Positions 7,794-15,066 of a stretch of DNA of 20,546 bases are shown here, one piece after another; within the stretch, counting starts at the first letter, position 1; every line of letters begins with the position of its first letter. Where the stretch lies: positions 1,612-22,157 of the forward strand of contig DNJC01000048.1 of NCBI GenBank assembly GCA_003490025.1. The letters run 5' to 3'. The translations under genes were made by a program, and so were the position numbers. This stretch comes from Geobacter sp. (GTDB lineage: Bacteria > Desulfobacterota > Desulfuromonadia > Geobacterales > Geobacteraceae). A model generated the notes under the pieces. That model was not told where the DNA came from, made no database searches, and was given only the letters and a program-made list of their open reading frames with translations.

Positions 7794-9077
7794 ATGCCAA
7801 GGCTCAAGTTCAGCAAATCCGAAATCGACAGAATACCTTTCTCCACAACCGGCCAGGTTGATTACTGGGACACTCAAACCAAAGGACTGGGGCTGAGGGT
7901 CGGAGCCAATACAAAAACCTTCATGGTCAAGACCGATGTAAAGGATGCAACCAAGACGAACGGATACCGGACGGTCAAGAAGACCCTGGGGAGATACGGC
8001 GAGCTTACCCTTGACCAGGCACGCAAGGAGCTGGCAGGCTACGACGATAAGGACAAGGGTTTTGTCCCTGGCAAGCGATTGGAGATCAAGCGAGGCATTG
8101 TCACTACCAATGGTTCAGACGTGACGCTTGACGATATGCTTGGGGCTTACTTCACTGAAAAACGGACAAGCGACGGCAAGACCTACAAGGCGAGCACCGT
8201 CAAGGGATACACCAGAATCATCAATCACCACTTTCAAACCTGGCTACCGCTCACCCTGGCCGACACTGCCAAGTTAACACCGGAGATTGTCATTGACCGC
8301 TTCCGACAGGTAGAAACGAACCACGGCCCTTATGGGGCGAGAAACGCCTTTGTCATGCTGACGGCAATCATCAACTATGCCCTGGTGAAATATCCTGGTG
8401 TAATCACGACGAACCCGCTGAACGTCCTTCGACTGGGGAAGCACATGAAGAAGATCCAGGCGCGGGGTGACCGGCTTGATGGTAACGACTTCCGAACCTT
8501 CCGCGAAGGCATCAAGAAGTTCAACGAGACCATCCAAGACGCGTACCTTGTCTGCCTCTTCCACGGCATGAGAAGCGAAGAGGCTTCTGGGTTGCGCTGG
8601 GAACAAGTCAATCTGGAGAAGCAGACAATAACCATCCCCGACACGAAGAACCGCCAAACGCTCCACGTCCCATTATGCAGGCAGTCTTTGACCATCCTGA
8701 CCCGTAGGCTTGACCAGAACCCCGAAGGCTGTGAATGGGTTTTCCCTTCGATCCCGACGCTGTTACGCCACAGCACGAACAAGACCGGGCACGTCCGACT
8801 CATGGCAGCGGCCTTGAAGCTGAACACCAAGCTCGACATTACGGTTCACGGCCTGCGCCGAACCTTCATCACCACGGCGCGGCGGTTGAAGATCTTTGAG
8901 GACGCCGACCGGCTCACCAACCACGTTGACAGCTCCATTTCAGGCAGGCATTACGACGGCACCGGCGTGGACGACCTTCGTCAACCGCTCCAGGCCATCG
9001 CCAACGAGATTGAGCGCCTCATGATGCATGGAGTGGGGGCCAAAGTGCTTCATCTGCCTACGGCGCAGGGTGAATGA
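7794..9077 (+). CDS. int: Tyrosine recombinase / phage integrase
   Basis: A 427-residue integrase with full catalytic equipment: R260 (FHGMRSEEASGLRW), H352-x-x-R355 (HGLRRT), H377 (TNHVDSS) and nucleophile Y387 (SGRHYDG). Residues 1-90 have the arm-binding look of P4-type integrases (KGLGLRVGANTKTF, LTLDQARKEL). A helical core-binding domain spans about 110-220. It should catalyse integration and, with a directionality factor, excision at the 34-bp att sites. The ATG at 7794 has GGGGGAG upstream. It is closest to the left att site, as usual. A fragment of a related gene lies beyond the right att site (17696-17752). Confidence 0.95.
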   Translation: MPRLKFSKSEIDRIPFSTTGQVDYWDTQTKGLGLRVGANTKTFMVKTDVKDATKTNGYRTVKKTLGRYGELTLDQARKELAGYDDKDKGFVPGKRLEIKRGIVTTNGSDVTLDDMLGAYFTEKRTSDGKTYKASTVKGYTRIINHHFQTWLPLTLADTAKLTPEIVIDRFRQVETNHGPYGARNAFVMLTAIINYALVKYPGVITTNPLNVLRLGKHMKKIQARGDRLDGNDFRTFREGIKKFNETIQDAYLVCLFHGMRSEEASGLRWEQVNLEKQTITIPDTKNRQTLHVPLCRQSLTILTRRLDQNPEGCEWVFPSIPTLLRHSTNKTGHVRLMAAALKLNTKLDITVHGLRRTFITTARRLKIFEDADRLTNHVDSSISGRHYDGTGVDDLRQPLQAIANEIERLMMHGVGAKVLHLPTAQGE

Positions 9078-9088
9078 GGGAGAGACCC

Positions 9089-9736
9089 ATGAGACCAGAT
9101 GAGACACGTTCACTCCTGCGAAGGGCTGAGCGTAATATCCGTGAGGGCCTTTTCAATCACATTCCTGCGAAGCGGCTCGACGAGATAGTGGCCGGGGCAG
9201 ACACGGACCGGCAGGGTTTCTACGTGCAGGACGGTGGCCCCCTCACCTTTTCAGAGCGCCAGGGCATTCTTGCAATCATCACGATCCGGTCGGCACTTTC
9301 CTGCCTCCCTCCCCCCCGCGCCATTGTCCTGCCCGAGGATTCTGAGCGGGCCACCCTTGCGTCCGAGGCTTTCATGGCAGGTATGCTCTATGGCTTTTCC
9401 TTTCCCGAGCAATTGCGAGAGAAGGAGGAGCCGTTGGTGAAGCACGGCCTCAAGTTCGACAAGACAGGTTCGACACGCGAACATCAAGCCGACGCTCTTG
9501 AAAAGGTGCTCCATCGAATCGCTGTCAAGTTTCAAAAGAAAGAGCGGCGATTCCCATCAATCGCAGAGGTTTTGGCGGCGTTGGAGGAGATGGCCGCCCC
9601 CGGAGGGTCAATTGAGGAGGTGGACGGCGGCGGGGTGACTTGGGTGGACGCAAAAGGAGACCTCCGAGACACCAGCATTAAAACCATCAAAGGCAGACTC
9701 ACGAAATTACGCCGTGAAATTAAGTTGATAGATTAG
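9089..9736 (+). CDS. Element protein of unknown function, 215 aa
   Basis: I do not recognise the family. It is soluble, without membrane segments. It contains predicted helices (TRSLLRRAERNIREGL), a proline-rich loop (CLPPPRAIVLP), and a charged C-terminal part ending in TSIKTIKGRLTKLRREI, which could be a helical DNA-binding end. It starts 11 bases after the integrase stop. The ATG at 9089 with GGGAGAG upstream is preferred over the ATG at 9074 that overlaps the integrase stop. Being between the integrase and an AlpA-like regulator suggests co-expression with recombination functions. The alternative is an early phage regulator. Confidence 0.7.
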   Translation: MRPDETRSLLRRAERNIREGLFNHIPAKRLDEIVAGADTDRQGFYVQDGGPLTFSERQGILAIITIRSALSCLPPPRAIVLPEDSERATLASEAFMAGMLYGFSFPEQLREKEEPLVKHGLKFDKTGSTREHQADALEKVLHRIAVKFQKKERRFPSIAEVLAALEEMAAPGGSIEEVDGGGVTWVDAKGDLRDTSIKTIKGRLTKLRREIKLID

Positions 9737-9820
9737 CAACAGTCCCACCTATCGATTACCCAAGACTCCCCTATGCAATCTTTTGAGCGTGTTTAAATAC
9801 AACGCGCAAAGGAGATTGCC

Positions 9821-10066
9821 ATGTCACAAAGTAACTTCACACCTACAGCATCAACCGCACTCCTCAACGAACAAGAAACTGCAACCCGCATTGGAATGAG
9901 CGTCCATTGGCTCCGACGCGCACGCTGGGCAGGGGGCGGCATCCCTTTTGTCAAGATGGGCAGCGGCCCCAAGGCAGCGGTTCGTTACCGGCCCGAAGAC
10001 GCCGACGCCTACGTTTCTGCCAGGGTGCGCCGGTCTACCAGCGATCCCGGCAAAGAAGCGGCGTAG
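9821..10066 (+). CDS. AlpA/excisionase-like helix-turn-helix protein
   Basis: An 81-residue protein with the MerR-like HTH pattern of AlpA and small excisionases: LLNEQETATRIGMSVHWLRRARWAGGG-type helices, then a beta wing IPFVKMG...VRYRPEDADAYV. Members of this family act as directionality factors or activate integrase genes (AlpA of CP4-57). Here it probably controls excision or early transcription of the element. AAAGGAG lies seven bases before the ATG. The ~80 bases upstream are AT-richer (GTTTAAATAC) and probably hold its promoter, though I cannot fix one. Confidence 0.85.
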   Translation: MSQSNFTPTASTALLNEQETATRIGMSVHWLRRARWAGGGIPFVKMGSGPKAAVRYRPEDADAYVSARVRRSTSDPGKEAA

Positions 10067-10075
10067 ACGACGAAA

Positions 10076-10103
10076 CCCCCGACCAGGGGCAAACTGGCGG
10101 GGG
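10076..10103 (+). other. Stem-loop after the AlpA-like gene
   Basis: CCCCCG-A-CCAG, loop GGGCAAA, CTGG-CGGGGG: ten base pairs with one bulge, starting ten bases after the AlpA-like stop. It has no T-run and is followed by a GGGAGAAG ribosome-binding stretch. It looks more like an mRNA structure between operon genes than a terminator. Confidence 0.5.
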
Positions 10104-10121
10104 CAAGGGAGAAGCGAAACG

Positions 10122-10199
10122 ATGAATACAACCTACAACAAGACGGTCCAGAAGCCAAGCAGAAAGGTCACGCCATCCGGGAACGGAGGGCGGAGATGA
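10122..10199 (+). CDS. Possible 25-aa leader peptide
   Basis: A short frame, ATG at 10122, with GGGAGAAG upstream. It ends in TGA overlapping the ATG of the replication-type gene (ATGA at 10196). The peptide is basic and low in complexity (KTVQKPSRKVTPSGNGGRR). The overlap suggests translational coupling to the downstream gene; it may be only a leader and not a functional protein. Confidence 0.3.
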   Translation: MNTTYNKTVQKPSRKVTPSGNGGRR

Positions 10200-11020
10200 G
10201 CAGCAACATCGACAACACCATACAGGGCGGTTTCCTGTTCACCCCCCGCAACGGGTACGAATTCCTGAAAGGTAAGCCGCCCTTGCACCGTGCGTTATGG
10301 TCCTGGATGATGGGGGAAGCCAATTGGAAAGACCGGGACGTACTCAAGCGCGGGCAACTCATTACCAGCGGTCCGGCTATGCAGGAAGCTATGAGCCACT
10401 ATGTCGGATTCCGCAAAAAAACCCCCACGGCTGACGAAATACGAAGCGCGTATGAAGCCCTTGTGAAGGCCGGAGCGATTACCGTCAGGAAGGCCGTACG
10501 AGGGATGGTGATAACTATCGTAGATTACGATCTTTATCAGACCGGGGCGAACTATGAAGCCCGCCGGGACGCCCCTAAAGAAGACGCTACGAAGCCCGAG
10601 GCAACCCCGTATGTAACAGAAGAGGTAGAAGAGAGGGAAGAAAAAGACTATTCCGCTCCAACTCGTTCTTTTGAGTATTTTTGGAACAGATACCCCCTTA
10701 AGGAGGACGAGGGCGCAGCTAGAGAAGTATGGGAATCGTTGTCACCTGATAGGCATACCTCCAACTCCATTATCTACGAGCTTCAATACCATCTTGAGGT
10801 AGTCTGGATTTGGTATCCCGGAGGTACACCGCCCCCCCCTACTGCAACCGATTGGTTGAAAGCTCGTCCATGGGAATATACCGATGAAGAGTTGGCCGAG
10901 ATATTTCGGTTGGCAGTAGGTGATGATTTCGGATTCGCAAAGTTCACCATGAAACGTTTAGAACGGGACACAAGCGACGACCTACATAGCAGTGTTAGCG
11001 CGAAGCAGGACGCCTGTTAA
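10196..11020 (+). CDS. Phage replication-type winged-helix protein
   Basis: A 274-residue protein with two parts. Residues ~20-125 match the phage winged-helix module typified by LHRALWSWMMGEANWKDRDVLKRGQL, ITSG, then TADEIRSAYEALVKAGAITVRKAVRGMVITIVDYDLYQ. An acidic linker follows, then FEYFWNRYPLKEDEGAAREVW, the FW..YP.K pattern common at the C-terminal region of phage primosome and replication initiator proteins. It likely binds the element's origin and recruits replication factors. The start overlaps a short upstream frame (ATGA). The second half uses more AT-ending codons than the first, hinting at a mosaic. No helicase or primase motifs are present. Confidence 0.75.
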   Translation: MSSNIDNTIQGGFLFTPRNGYEFLKGKPPLHRALWSWMMGEANWKDRDVLKRGQLITSGPAMQEAMSHYVGFRKKTPTADEIRSAYEALVKAGAITVRKAVRGMVITIVDYDLYQTGANYEARRDAPKEDATKPEATPYVTEEVEEREEKDYSAPTRSFEYFWNRYPLKEDEGAAREVWESLSPDRHTSNSIIYELQYHLEVVWIWYPGGTPPPPTATDWLKARPWEYTDEELAEIFRLAVGDDFGFAKFTMKRLERDTSDDLHSSVSAKQDAC

Positions 11021-11064
11021 CGGCCTGTCGCAGGGCAGCGCATACCAAGACAAGGGGGGCACAA

Positions 11065-11352
11065 GTGGAGCCCATTGAAATCATGCAGAGCGGCGGGGAG
11101 AAATTTGTGATTGAGCAGCACCCGTACAAGGGTCAAGTGATCATTTCATGTCGCCTTTGGTACCTCAACCATGCCGAGGGGAAATGGCTCCCGACGCAAA
11201 AAGGGCTATCCCTGTCGCGCAAAAAGTGGCGGCAGATTTTGCCGGGGATTTCTCGGTTGCTGCATCCTCCACGCGACGAAGCCGCAACGACGAAAGATGA
11301 AGCGCCCGTGTTAACACGGAGCAAACAAGAGGGCGAGAGCCCGAAGGAGTAA
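11065..11352 (+). CDS. PC4/p15-like single-stranded DNA-binding protein
   Basis: A 95-residue protein, GTG start at 11065 with AAGGGG upstream. Residues ~10-65 follow the PC4/p15 transcriptional coactivator fold pattern: KFVIEQHPYKGQVIISCRLW, then EGKWLPTQKGLSLSRKKW. The C-terminal 30 residues are charged and probably disordered. PC4-like proteins bind ssDNA as dimers and in phages and bacteria are linked to replication, recombination or late transcription. Position between the replication-type gene and the virion-type genes fits either. The 3' end of the gene also carries the leader repeat used by the next gene. Confidence 0.72.
   Translation: MEPIEIMQSGGEKFVIEQHPYKGQVIISCRLWYLNHAEGKWLPTQKGLSLSRKKWRQILPGISRLLHPPRDEAATTKDEAPVLTRSKQEGESPKE
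11304..11349 (+). promoter_or_regulatory. Leader repeat, copy 1 (palindrome, GNRA hairpin, SD)
   Basis: A perfect 14-bp palindrome CCGTGTTAACACGG (11306-11319) is followed by GGGC-GAGA-GCCC (11331-11342), a hairpin with a GNRA tetraloop, then AAGGAG five bases before the ATG at 11355. It overlaps the end of the PC4-like gene. A matching block precedes the gene at 12649. Confidence 0.6.
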
Positions 11353-11354
11353 CG

Positions 11355-11603
11355 ATGTCAGGCATTCTAGGCACAGGGCAGGGCCAGTTCCAAAGCGCGA
11401 TTCAGGGTCTCGGCAAGACCAACGACCTCGAAACGCAGAGACAGTCCTTCAACAAGCAATCCGAGCAGGCTTACAAGCAGGGCAAGGCCACAACGGCACT
11501 CAGCGGTGCAGCTACGGGCGCGATGATCGGGGGCGAGGTGGGTGGCCCTTACGGTGCCGTGGTCGGCGCAGTGGTCGGCGGAATCGCGGGTTATCTTTTC
11601 TAA
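11355..11603 (+). CDS. Small glycine-zipper protein, ejection-type
   Basis: An 82-residue protein. The N-terminal half is polar and Q/S/N-rich with possible helices. The C-terminal third is a glycine zipper that could span a membrane: AATGAMIGGEVGGPYGAVVG then AVVGGIAGYLF. This layout is typical of small membrane-active phage proteins that help DNA cross the host envelope. It starts the cassette 11355-14151 and uses the repeated hairpin leader. Confident as a gene; function is inferred from composition and context, not from a recognised family. Confidence 0.7.
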   Translation: MSGILGTGQGQFQSAIQGLGKTNDLETQRQSFNKQSEQAYKQGKATTALSGAATGAMIGGEVGGPYGAVVGAVVGGIAGYLF

Positions 11604-11617
11604 GGGGGGGGCAGATA

Positions 11618-11818
11618 GTGGCAACGTTTGAGGTGTCAACGAACGGCGGGGAGAATGCCGGGTTAATCAGGACAGCATCGGCACACACCTATGCGCTTCG
11701 GTCGCATTTCCCTTTTGAGGGGAAAATCTTTCTCGGAAGGTGTCTGGCTGAGTACGCTGAGTTCTTCCCCGAGGGTTTGCTGACAAGTCACACGCACAAC
11801 CTGACAGCTTCGGCTTAG
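11618..11818 (+). CDS. Hypothetical 66-aa protein
   Basis: GTG start at 11618, with AAGGGGGGGG nine bases upstream. No family recognised and no membrane segment. It contains ALRSHFPFEGKIFLGRC, EYAEFFPEGLL and an unusual HTHN motif near the end. It fills the gap between two ejection-type genes in the same direction, which supports it, but composition alone does not prove it is translated. Confidence 0.45.
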   Translation: MATFEVSTNGGENAGLIRTASAHTYALRSHFPFEGKIFLGRCLAEYAEFFPEGLLTSHTHNLTASA

Positions 11819-11858
11819 TAGCAGATTGATCTCAAGTCCGGTTCTGACCGGCGCAACA

Positions 11859-11877
11859 GGGCAGCGACCCAAAGGAG
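11859..11877 (+). promoter_or_regulatory. Leader repeat, copy 2 (hairpin and SD)
   Basis: GGGCAGCGACCC (11859-11870) followed by AAAGGAG (11871-11877), eight bases before the GTG at 11886. These 19 bases are identical to 12623-12641. The GGG/CCC arms could form a small stem exposing the Shine-Dalgarno sequence. It supports the GTG start at 11886. Confidence 0.6.
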
Positions 11878-11885
11878 AGGAAGTA

Positions 11886-12548
11886 GTGGGCAAAGGACCG
11901 GAAAAAGCACCTATAACGGAGCAGCAGCGTGCGCTCGCTGGAATTGCGGCGGAGCAGTACAACAACTACATGACCACGTATCGCCCGTTCGAGGAGAAGT
12001 ATGTCACTGACGTGATGGGCGACACTTCTTCGCGCAAGGCAAAGGTGACAGGCCGGGCGAGTGCGGATGTCGCGCAGGCAGCGGGAACCGCAATCAAGCC
12101 TGGCGTCGATCCCGCATCCGGTGCGGCTTTTGGGTCCGTAGCCAACACCGCCTTGGGGACTGCGAAAAGCAAGGCTATCGTCCGAGGCAAGCAGGCTGTC
12201 GATAACCAGCAGATCAATGCGATGCAGGGCGTTGTCAACATGGGTCAGGGCAAGGCCGCGACCACTCAGGCGGGCATGTCGGCCCTGGCGAGTAGCGCGG
12301 CAAACACGGCGATCAACGACTTACAGTCGGAGGTCAACGGCGACGCCTTCACCAGGAACGCTATCGGCTATGCTATCGGCGGCGTGGCTCACTATGCAAA
12401 AAAGGGATATGGACGAAAGCCAGCCGGAGACCTCAGCGATTTCGGCACGTACACTGAAGGGCAGGCGGCAGCGATCAACGGGGCCTCACCTGGGGCGGGC
12501 GGCTACAGCTACGATAAGAATAGCGGCAACTTCAACTGGAACGATTGA
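11886..12548 (+). CDS. Putative phage DNA-ejection (pilot) protein, 220 aa
   Basis: The first ~45 residues contain helical, aromatic-rich sequence (AAEQYNNYMTTYRPFEEKYV). Then comes a long Ala/Gly/Ser/Thr/Gln-rich region (SADVAQAAGTAIKPGVDP, GSVANTALGTAK, GKAATTQAGMSALASSAAN), and a Gly/Ser/Asn C terminus. This composition is characteristic of podovirus ejection or internal virion proteins, which leave the particle with the DNA. I infer this from composition and neighbours; no catalytic motif is visible. Start GTG at 11886 chosen from the hairpin/SD leader, in preference to a TTG at 11826 without a good ribosome site. Confidence 0.65.
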   Translation: MGKGPEKAPITEQQRALAGIAAEQYNNYMTTYRPFEEKYVTDVMGDTSSRKAKVTGRASADVAQAAGTAIKPGVDPASGAAFGSVANTALGTAKSKAIVRGKQAVDNQQINAMQGVVNMGQGKAATTQAGMSALASSAANTAINDLQSEVNGDAFTRNAIGYAIGGVAHYAKKGYGRKPAGDLSDFGTYTEGQAAAINGASPGAGGYSYDKNSGNFNWND

Positions 12549-12592
12549 ATCAGGCGGTAAAGTATGACCAATGGGGGCACGGCAGCAACAGT

Positions 12593-12641
12593 GCCCGTGT
12601 TAACACCACGGAACAAACAAAAGGGCAGCGACCCAAAGGAG
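12593..12641 (+). promoter_or_regulatory. Leader repeat, copy 3 (palindrome, hairpin, SD)
   Basis: CCGTGTTAACAC (12595-12606), a GGAACAAACAAAA spacer, GGGCAGCGACCC (12623-12634) and AAAGGAG (12635-12641), seven bases before the ATG at 12649. It aligns with copy 1 nearly end to end apart from a three-base insertion. An extra GGGCAC/GTGCCC hairpin (about 12576-12596) lies just upstream. Confidence 0.6.
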
Positions 12642-12648
12642 AATAATA

Positions 12649-14151
12649 ATGACAGGATACGGATTAGATTATGGCAACCCCGTAGGTGCGGCCATTGGGG
12701 CATACACGGCGCTCCGGGACTCGGACCTTCGCCAAAAAGAGTTCGAGCATAAACAGGCCATTGACACGCAGCTCGCGCAGCAACGCCAGGAGCAGCACGA
12801 CCAGGCGACGCAGAAGTTCAATGACGAGCGGCAGGCAAACGAGGCAGCAGGGCTGGAGGTGGAGATAGCGGGACACCTCAACGACCCCGAAAAGCCGGGT
12901 GAACTCCCGCCGCAGCTCATCGACCGCCTCGTCTCCACGGCCCCCTGGGCCAAGCAGTTCCTGAACAAGAAGTACGCGGATCAACGCAAGGGCCAGATTG
13001 ACACCATGATGACAGCCTACGGCGATCTTGTCTCTTCGATGCAGGAGACGGCGCAGACTCCCAGGCAGGCCATTAACGCCGAAGCATACGACCCTGCCCT
13101 GAACGCCAGCGGCAACGTCGGTGCGGGTCCGGGTGCGATCCCCCTTGGTGCGACGGGCCGCAACGTCCGCTTCCGGCCAGCTACACCCCTTGTCCCTGCC
13201 GAGCAACAGCTATCCAGTCAGGCTGTAGCGAAGAACCAGCTTCTCTCCTCAATGACGGACCTGTTCAAGGACCGGCTGATGGTCGGGAAGCTCGACGACG
13301 GCAACGCTCCCAAAGATGCGCAGATCATCGACTTTCATCCCTCCCCGGACGGCAAGGCGGTCGCGCTCGAAGTCCAATTCACCAGGCAGGACGGCAGCAC
13401 CTACGAAGCCCCCATCACCCAAAACAGGAGCGCCGACCCGGACGACCCGGTCAAGTTCCTGCCGGTGAAGGACATCGTGCAGCGTATGGCGATTGAGCGG
13501 GCGCTAATCACCGGGCTAAGGGCTCAGAGGGCCAAGTACGGGGATAAGGAAGTCCTGGCACGCATGAATGCGCTTGCGGACCGTGCTCACACCGAAGGCC
13601 GAGAGGACAAGAAGGCAATCAGCGACATCACCGAGAAGCAGAAGGATCGGGAGGCTCGGGATAAGCAGAACAGGGACGACAACGCCACCAGCAAGGCCAA
13701 CGCCAAGCTCTCATCGGATACGGCGATCAAGGTCGCGGGTATGCCAGCTCGAACCAGCGTAGACGGAGCCAACCACCTCCCCGCCGAGGCGAAGCTTGTC
13801 GAGTGGATGGTTGCCAATGGCATTGCACCCGACAAGAAGACTGCCTATGGCTTGGCGAGGCAAAGCAAGGACAACCCGAAGGAGATGGTTCTGAAGCTTG
13901 CCCACGACGCGATCAAGTCGCGGGACGCCTCACCGTATGTTCGCCCCGGAGATCCCGGCTACAAGACGGACGAGGAAATTATAACCTCATCGCAGGCACT
14001 CGTTTCCAAGCTAGGGACGCTGAATGCCCCGGCTGCGATAACACCCTCCCCCGCCAAGCCCGCGCCGGGCGTTATCAAGGGGACCAAGACGATCAACAAC
14101 AAGCCGTACTTCCAGGACTCCAAGGGCCAGTGGTTCGAGGCCGACATATAG
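12649..14151 (+). CDS. Putative phage internal virion / ejection protein, 500 aa
   Basis: Starts MTGYGLDYGNPVGAAIGAYT, a short Gly/Ala-rich segment. It continues into a long Gln-rich coiled coil (HKQAIDTQLAQQRQEQHDQA) and helical body, then a highly charged segment around 310-350 (KKAISDITEKQKDREARDKQ). A proline-rich stretch and a small C-terminal module (KTINNKPYFQDSKGQWFEAD) close it. The N-terminal pattern (glycine patch, then Q-rich helices, then an ALxxxP-like helical region) is common in podophage internal virion proteins. No lysozyme or transglycosylase motif was found, unlike some T7 gp16-type proteins. It ends the rightward cassette and is followed by a strong terminator. Confident as a gene; the function is inference. 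Confidence 0.7.
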   Translation: MTGYGLDYGNPVGAAIGAYTALRDSDLRQKEFEHKQAIDTQLAQQRQEQHDQATQKFNDERQANEAAGLEVEIAGHLNDPEKPGELPPQLIDRLVSTAPWAKQFLNKKYADQRKGQIDTMMTAYGDLVSSMQETAQTPRQAINAEAYDPALNASGNVGAGPGAIPLGATGRNVRFRPATPLVPAEQQLSSQAVAKNQLLSSMTDLFKDRLMVGKLDDGNAPKDAQIIDFHPSPDGKAVALEVQFTRQDGSTYEAPITQNRSADPDDPVKFLPVKDIVQRMAIERALITGLRAQRAKYGDKEVLARMNALADRAHTEGREDKKAISDITEKQKDREARDKQNRDDNATSKANAKLSSDTAIKVAGMPARTSVDGANHLPAEAKLVEWMVANGIAPDKKTAYGLARQSKDNPKEMVLKLAHDAIKSRDASPYVRPGDPGYKTDEEIITSSQALVSKLGTLNAPAAITPSPAKPAPGVIKGTKTINNKPYFQDSKGQWFEADI

Positions 14152-14176
14152 CCAGGGCAGACTAGGGGGCCGGGGG

Positions 14177-14204
14177 AAAGAGCCCGGCCCTGGGCTCTTT
14201 TAAA
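14177..14204 (+). terminator. Rho-independent terminator of the ejection cassette
   Basis: AAAGAGCCC (14177-14185), loop GGCCCT, GGGCTCTTT (14192-14200): a perfect 9-bp stem running into T and an A-run. It lies 26 bases after the 500-aa gene. The A-rich flank on the left is weak, so it acts best rightward. Confidence 0.85.
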
Positions 14205-14264
14205 AAATAGCAGAACACGACAAACGGCCTGAATGGGGGCTTTACCAGGGGAGGCGGTCTCCAA

Positions 14265-14287
14265 GGGAGGGGGGGCACCCCCCCCCC
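14265..14287. repeat. G7-CA-C10 homopolymer hairpin
   Basis: GGGAGGGGGGG followed by CA and ten C residues. It can form a G/C stem or, on one strand, a G-rich structure. It lies just beyond the 3' end of the leftward membrane gene and may stop its transcript. Similar G-run/C-run hairpins recur at 15854-15883, 16069-16100 and 16347-16377. Confidence 0.45.
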
Positions 14288-14299
14288 TCATTCTCTTTT

Positions 14300-14677
14300 T
14301 CACGTTAGGTAATCCCAAACGGCTCTTACTGCGAGAGCAATAAGGAAGTTGGGCAAAAAAAGTAGGCAATAGAGCACGCCGTTTAATTCAAGACTAATAA
14401 GAGAAAGACTTAAAAACTCAGTTCCGCATATTGGATTATCTCCAACAAGCTTTCTGCTTCCAGTCTTATCAAATTGAATAAGCGCTGATGATACTACAAT
14501 CGCGGTTAAGCCTATCGTCACAATACGTGGTCTTTTCCCCAAGGCTTCACCTTCCAGAATACATTTGTAGAAGTCAATGACGAGAAGGGTTAGCGCCGGA
14601 GACAACAGGAGAAACTGACTCTTGATTTGGACGACCTCAAACCCGTCTCTCCACCATTCAATCAAGCGGTTGAGCAT
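14300..14677 (-). CDS. Small multi-span membrane protein
   Basis: A 125-residue protein starting MLNRLIEWWRDGFEVVQIK, followed by hydrophobic spans at about 20-36 (FLLLSPALTLLVIDF), 50-66 (RIVTIGLTAIVVSSALI), and two near the C terminus (LSLSLISLELNGVLYCLLFL, NFLIALAVRAVW). Three to four transmembrane helices. No family recognised. It is the only clear gene reading against the element's direction, and its codons are AT-richer than its neighbours, which marks it as a later addition of the kind called a phage moron. Superinfection exclusion, defence and holin-like roles are all possible; none is shown. ATG at 14677 chosen because GGAGGGGG precedes it; a longer frame reaches 14782. Confidence 0.62.
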   Translation of the reverse strand: MLNRLIEWWRDGFEVVQIKSQFLLLSPALTLLVIDFYKCILEGEALGKRPRIVTIGLTAIVVSSALIQFDKTGSRKLVGDNPICGTEFLSLSLISLELNGVLYCLLFLPNFLIALAVRAVWDYLT

Positions 14678-14782
14678 TACCCCCTCCAATAGGAAAGCCC
14701 AACCAGAGGCCGCACATCCACCTTTATGGTCCCTGCTTTCCGGGTCATCGCGATATCCGAAACGCCCCACAGGTATCAGCAA

Positions 14783-15066
14783 GTAGGATTAAAATCAAGA
14801 AATTATACAAAACAATCAAGACGATCCTTTTAGTTTTGAAAATCATTTTCGTTTATGACGAGGCTGGGTTTCTACCCTCTTCTTTCCAAGCTAATCCCCT
14901 CACGGCATTTTCCCTTTTAGAATGTCCCTTATTTACCCTTTGCCGCTAGAGCCGCGCCAGTTCTACGTTTACAAACCTGCCAAATCCTGATAGACAATGC
15001 TACCATGAAGCCCCGTTCATTTGGTTTTGCAATAGCGTATATTTCTGGCAATCACTGGAGGTATCA
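14783..15066. other. AT-rich divergent intergenic region
   Basis: No gene seen. The region is markedly AT-richer than the rest of the element. It contains AGTTTTGAAAAT (14832-14843), close to the AGTTTTGAAAATGG palindrome core of the repeat array near 16312, directly followed by an inverted CATTTTC. It separates the leftward membrane gene from the rightward 143-aa gene, so it should hold promoters for both. A TATATT at about 15038 is a possible -10 box for the rightward one. Confidence 0.4.

Noticed and set aside
12564..12752. Rightward 62-codon frame overlapping the 500-aa gene start
   Set aside because: It overlaps a well-supported start in another frame and mostly covers the leader repeat.
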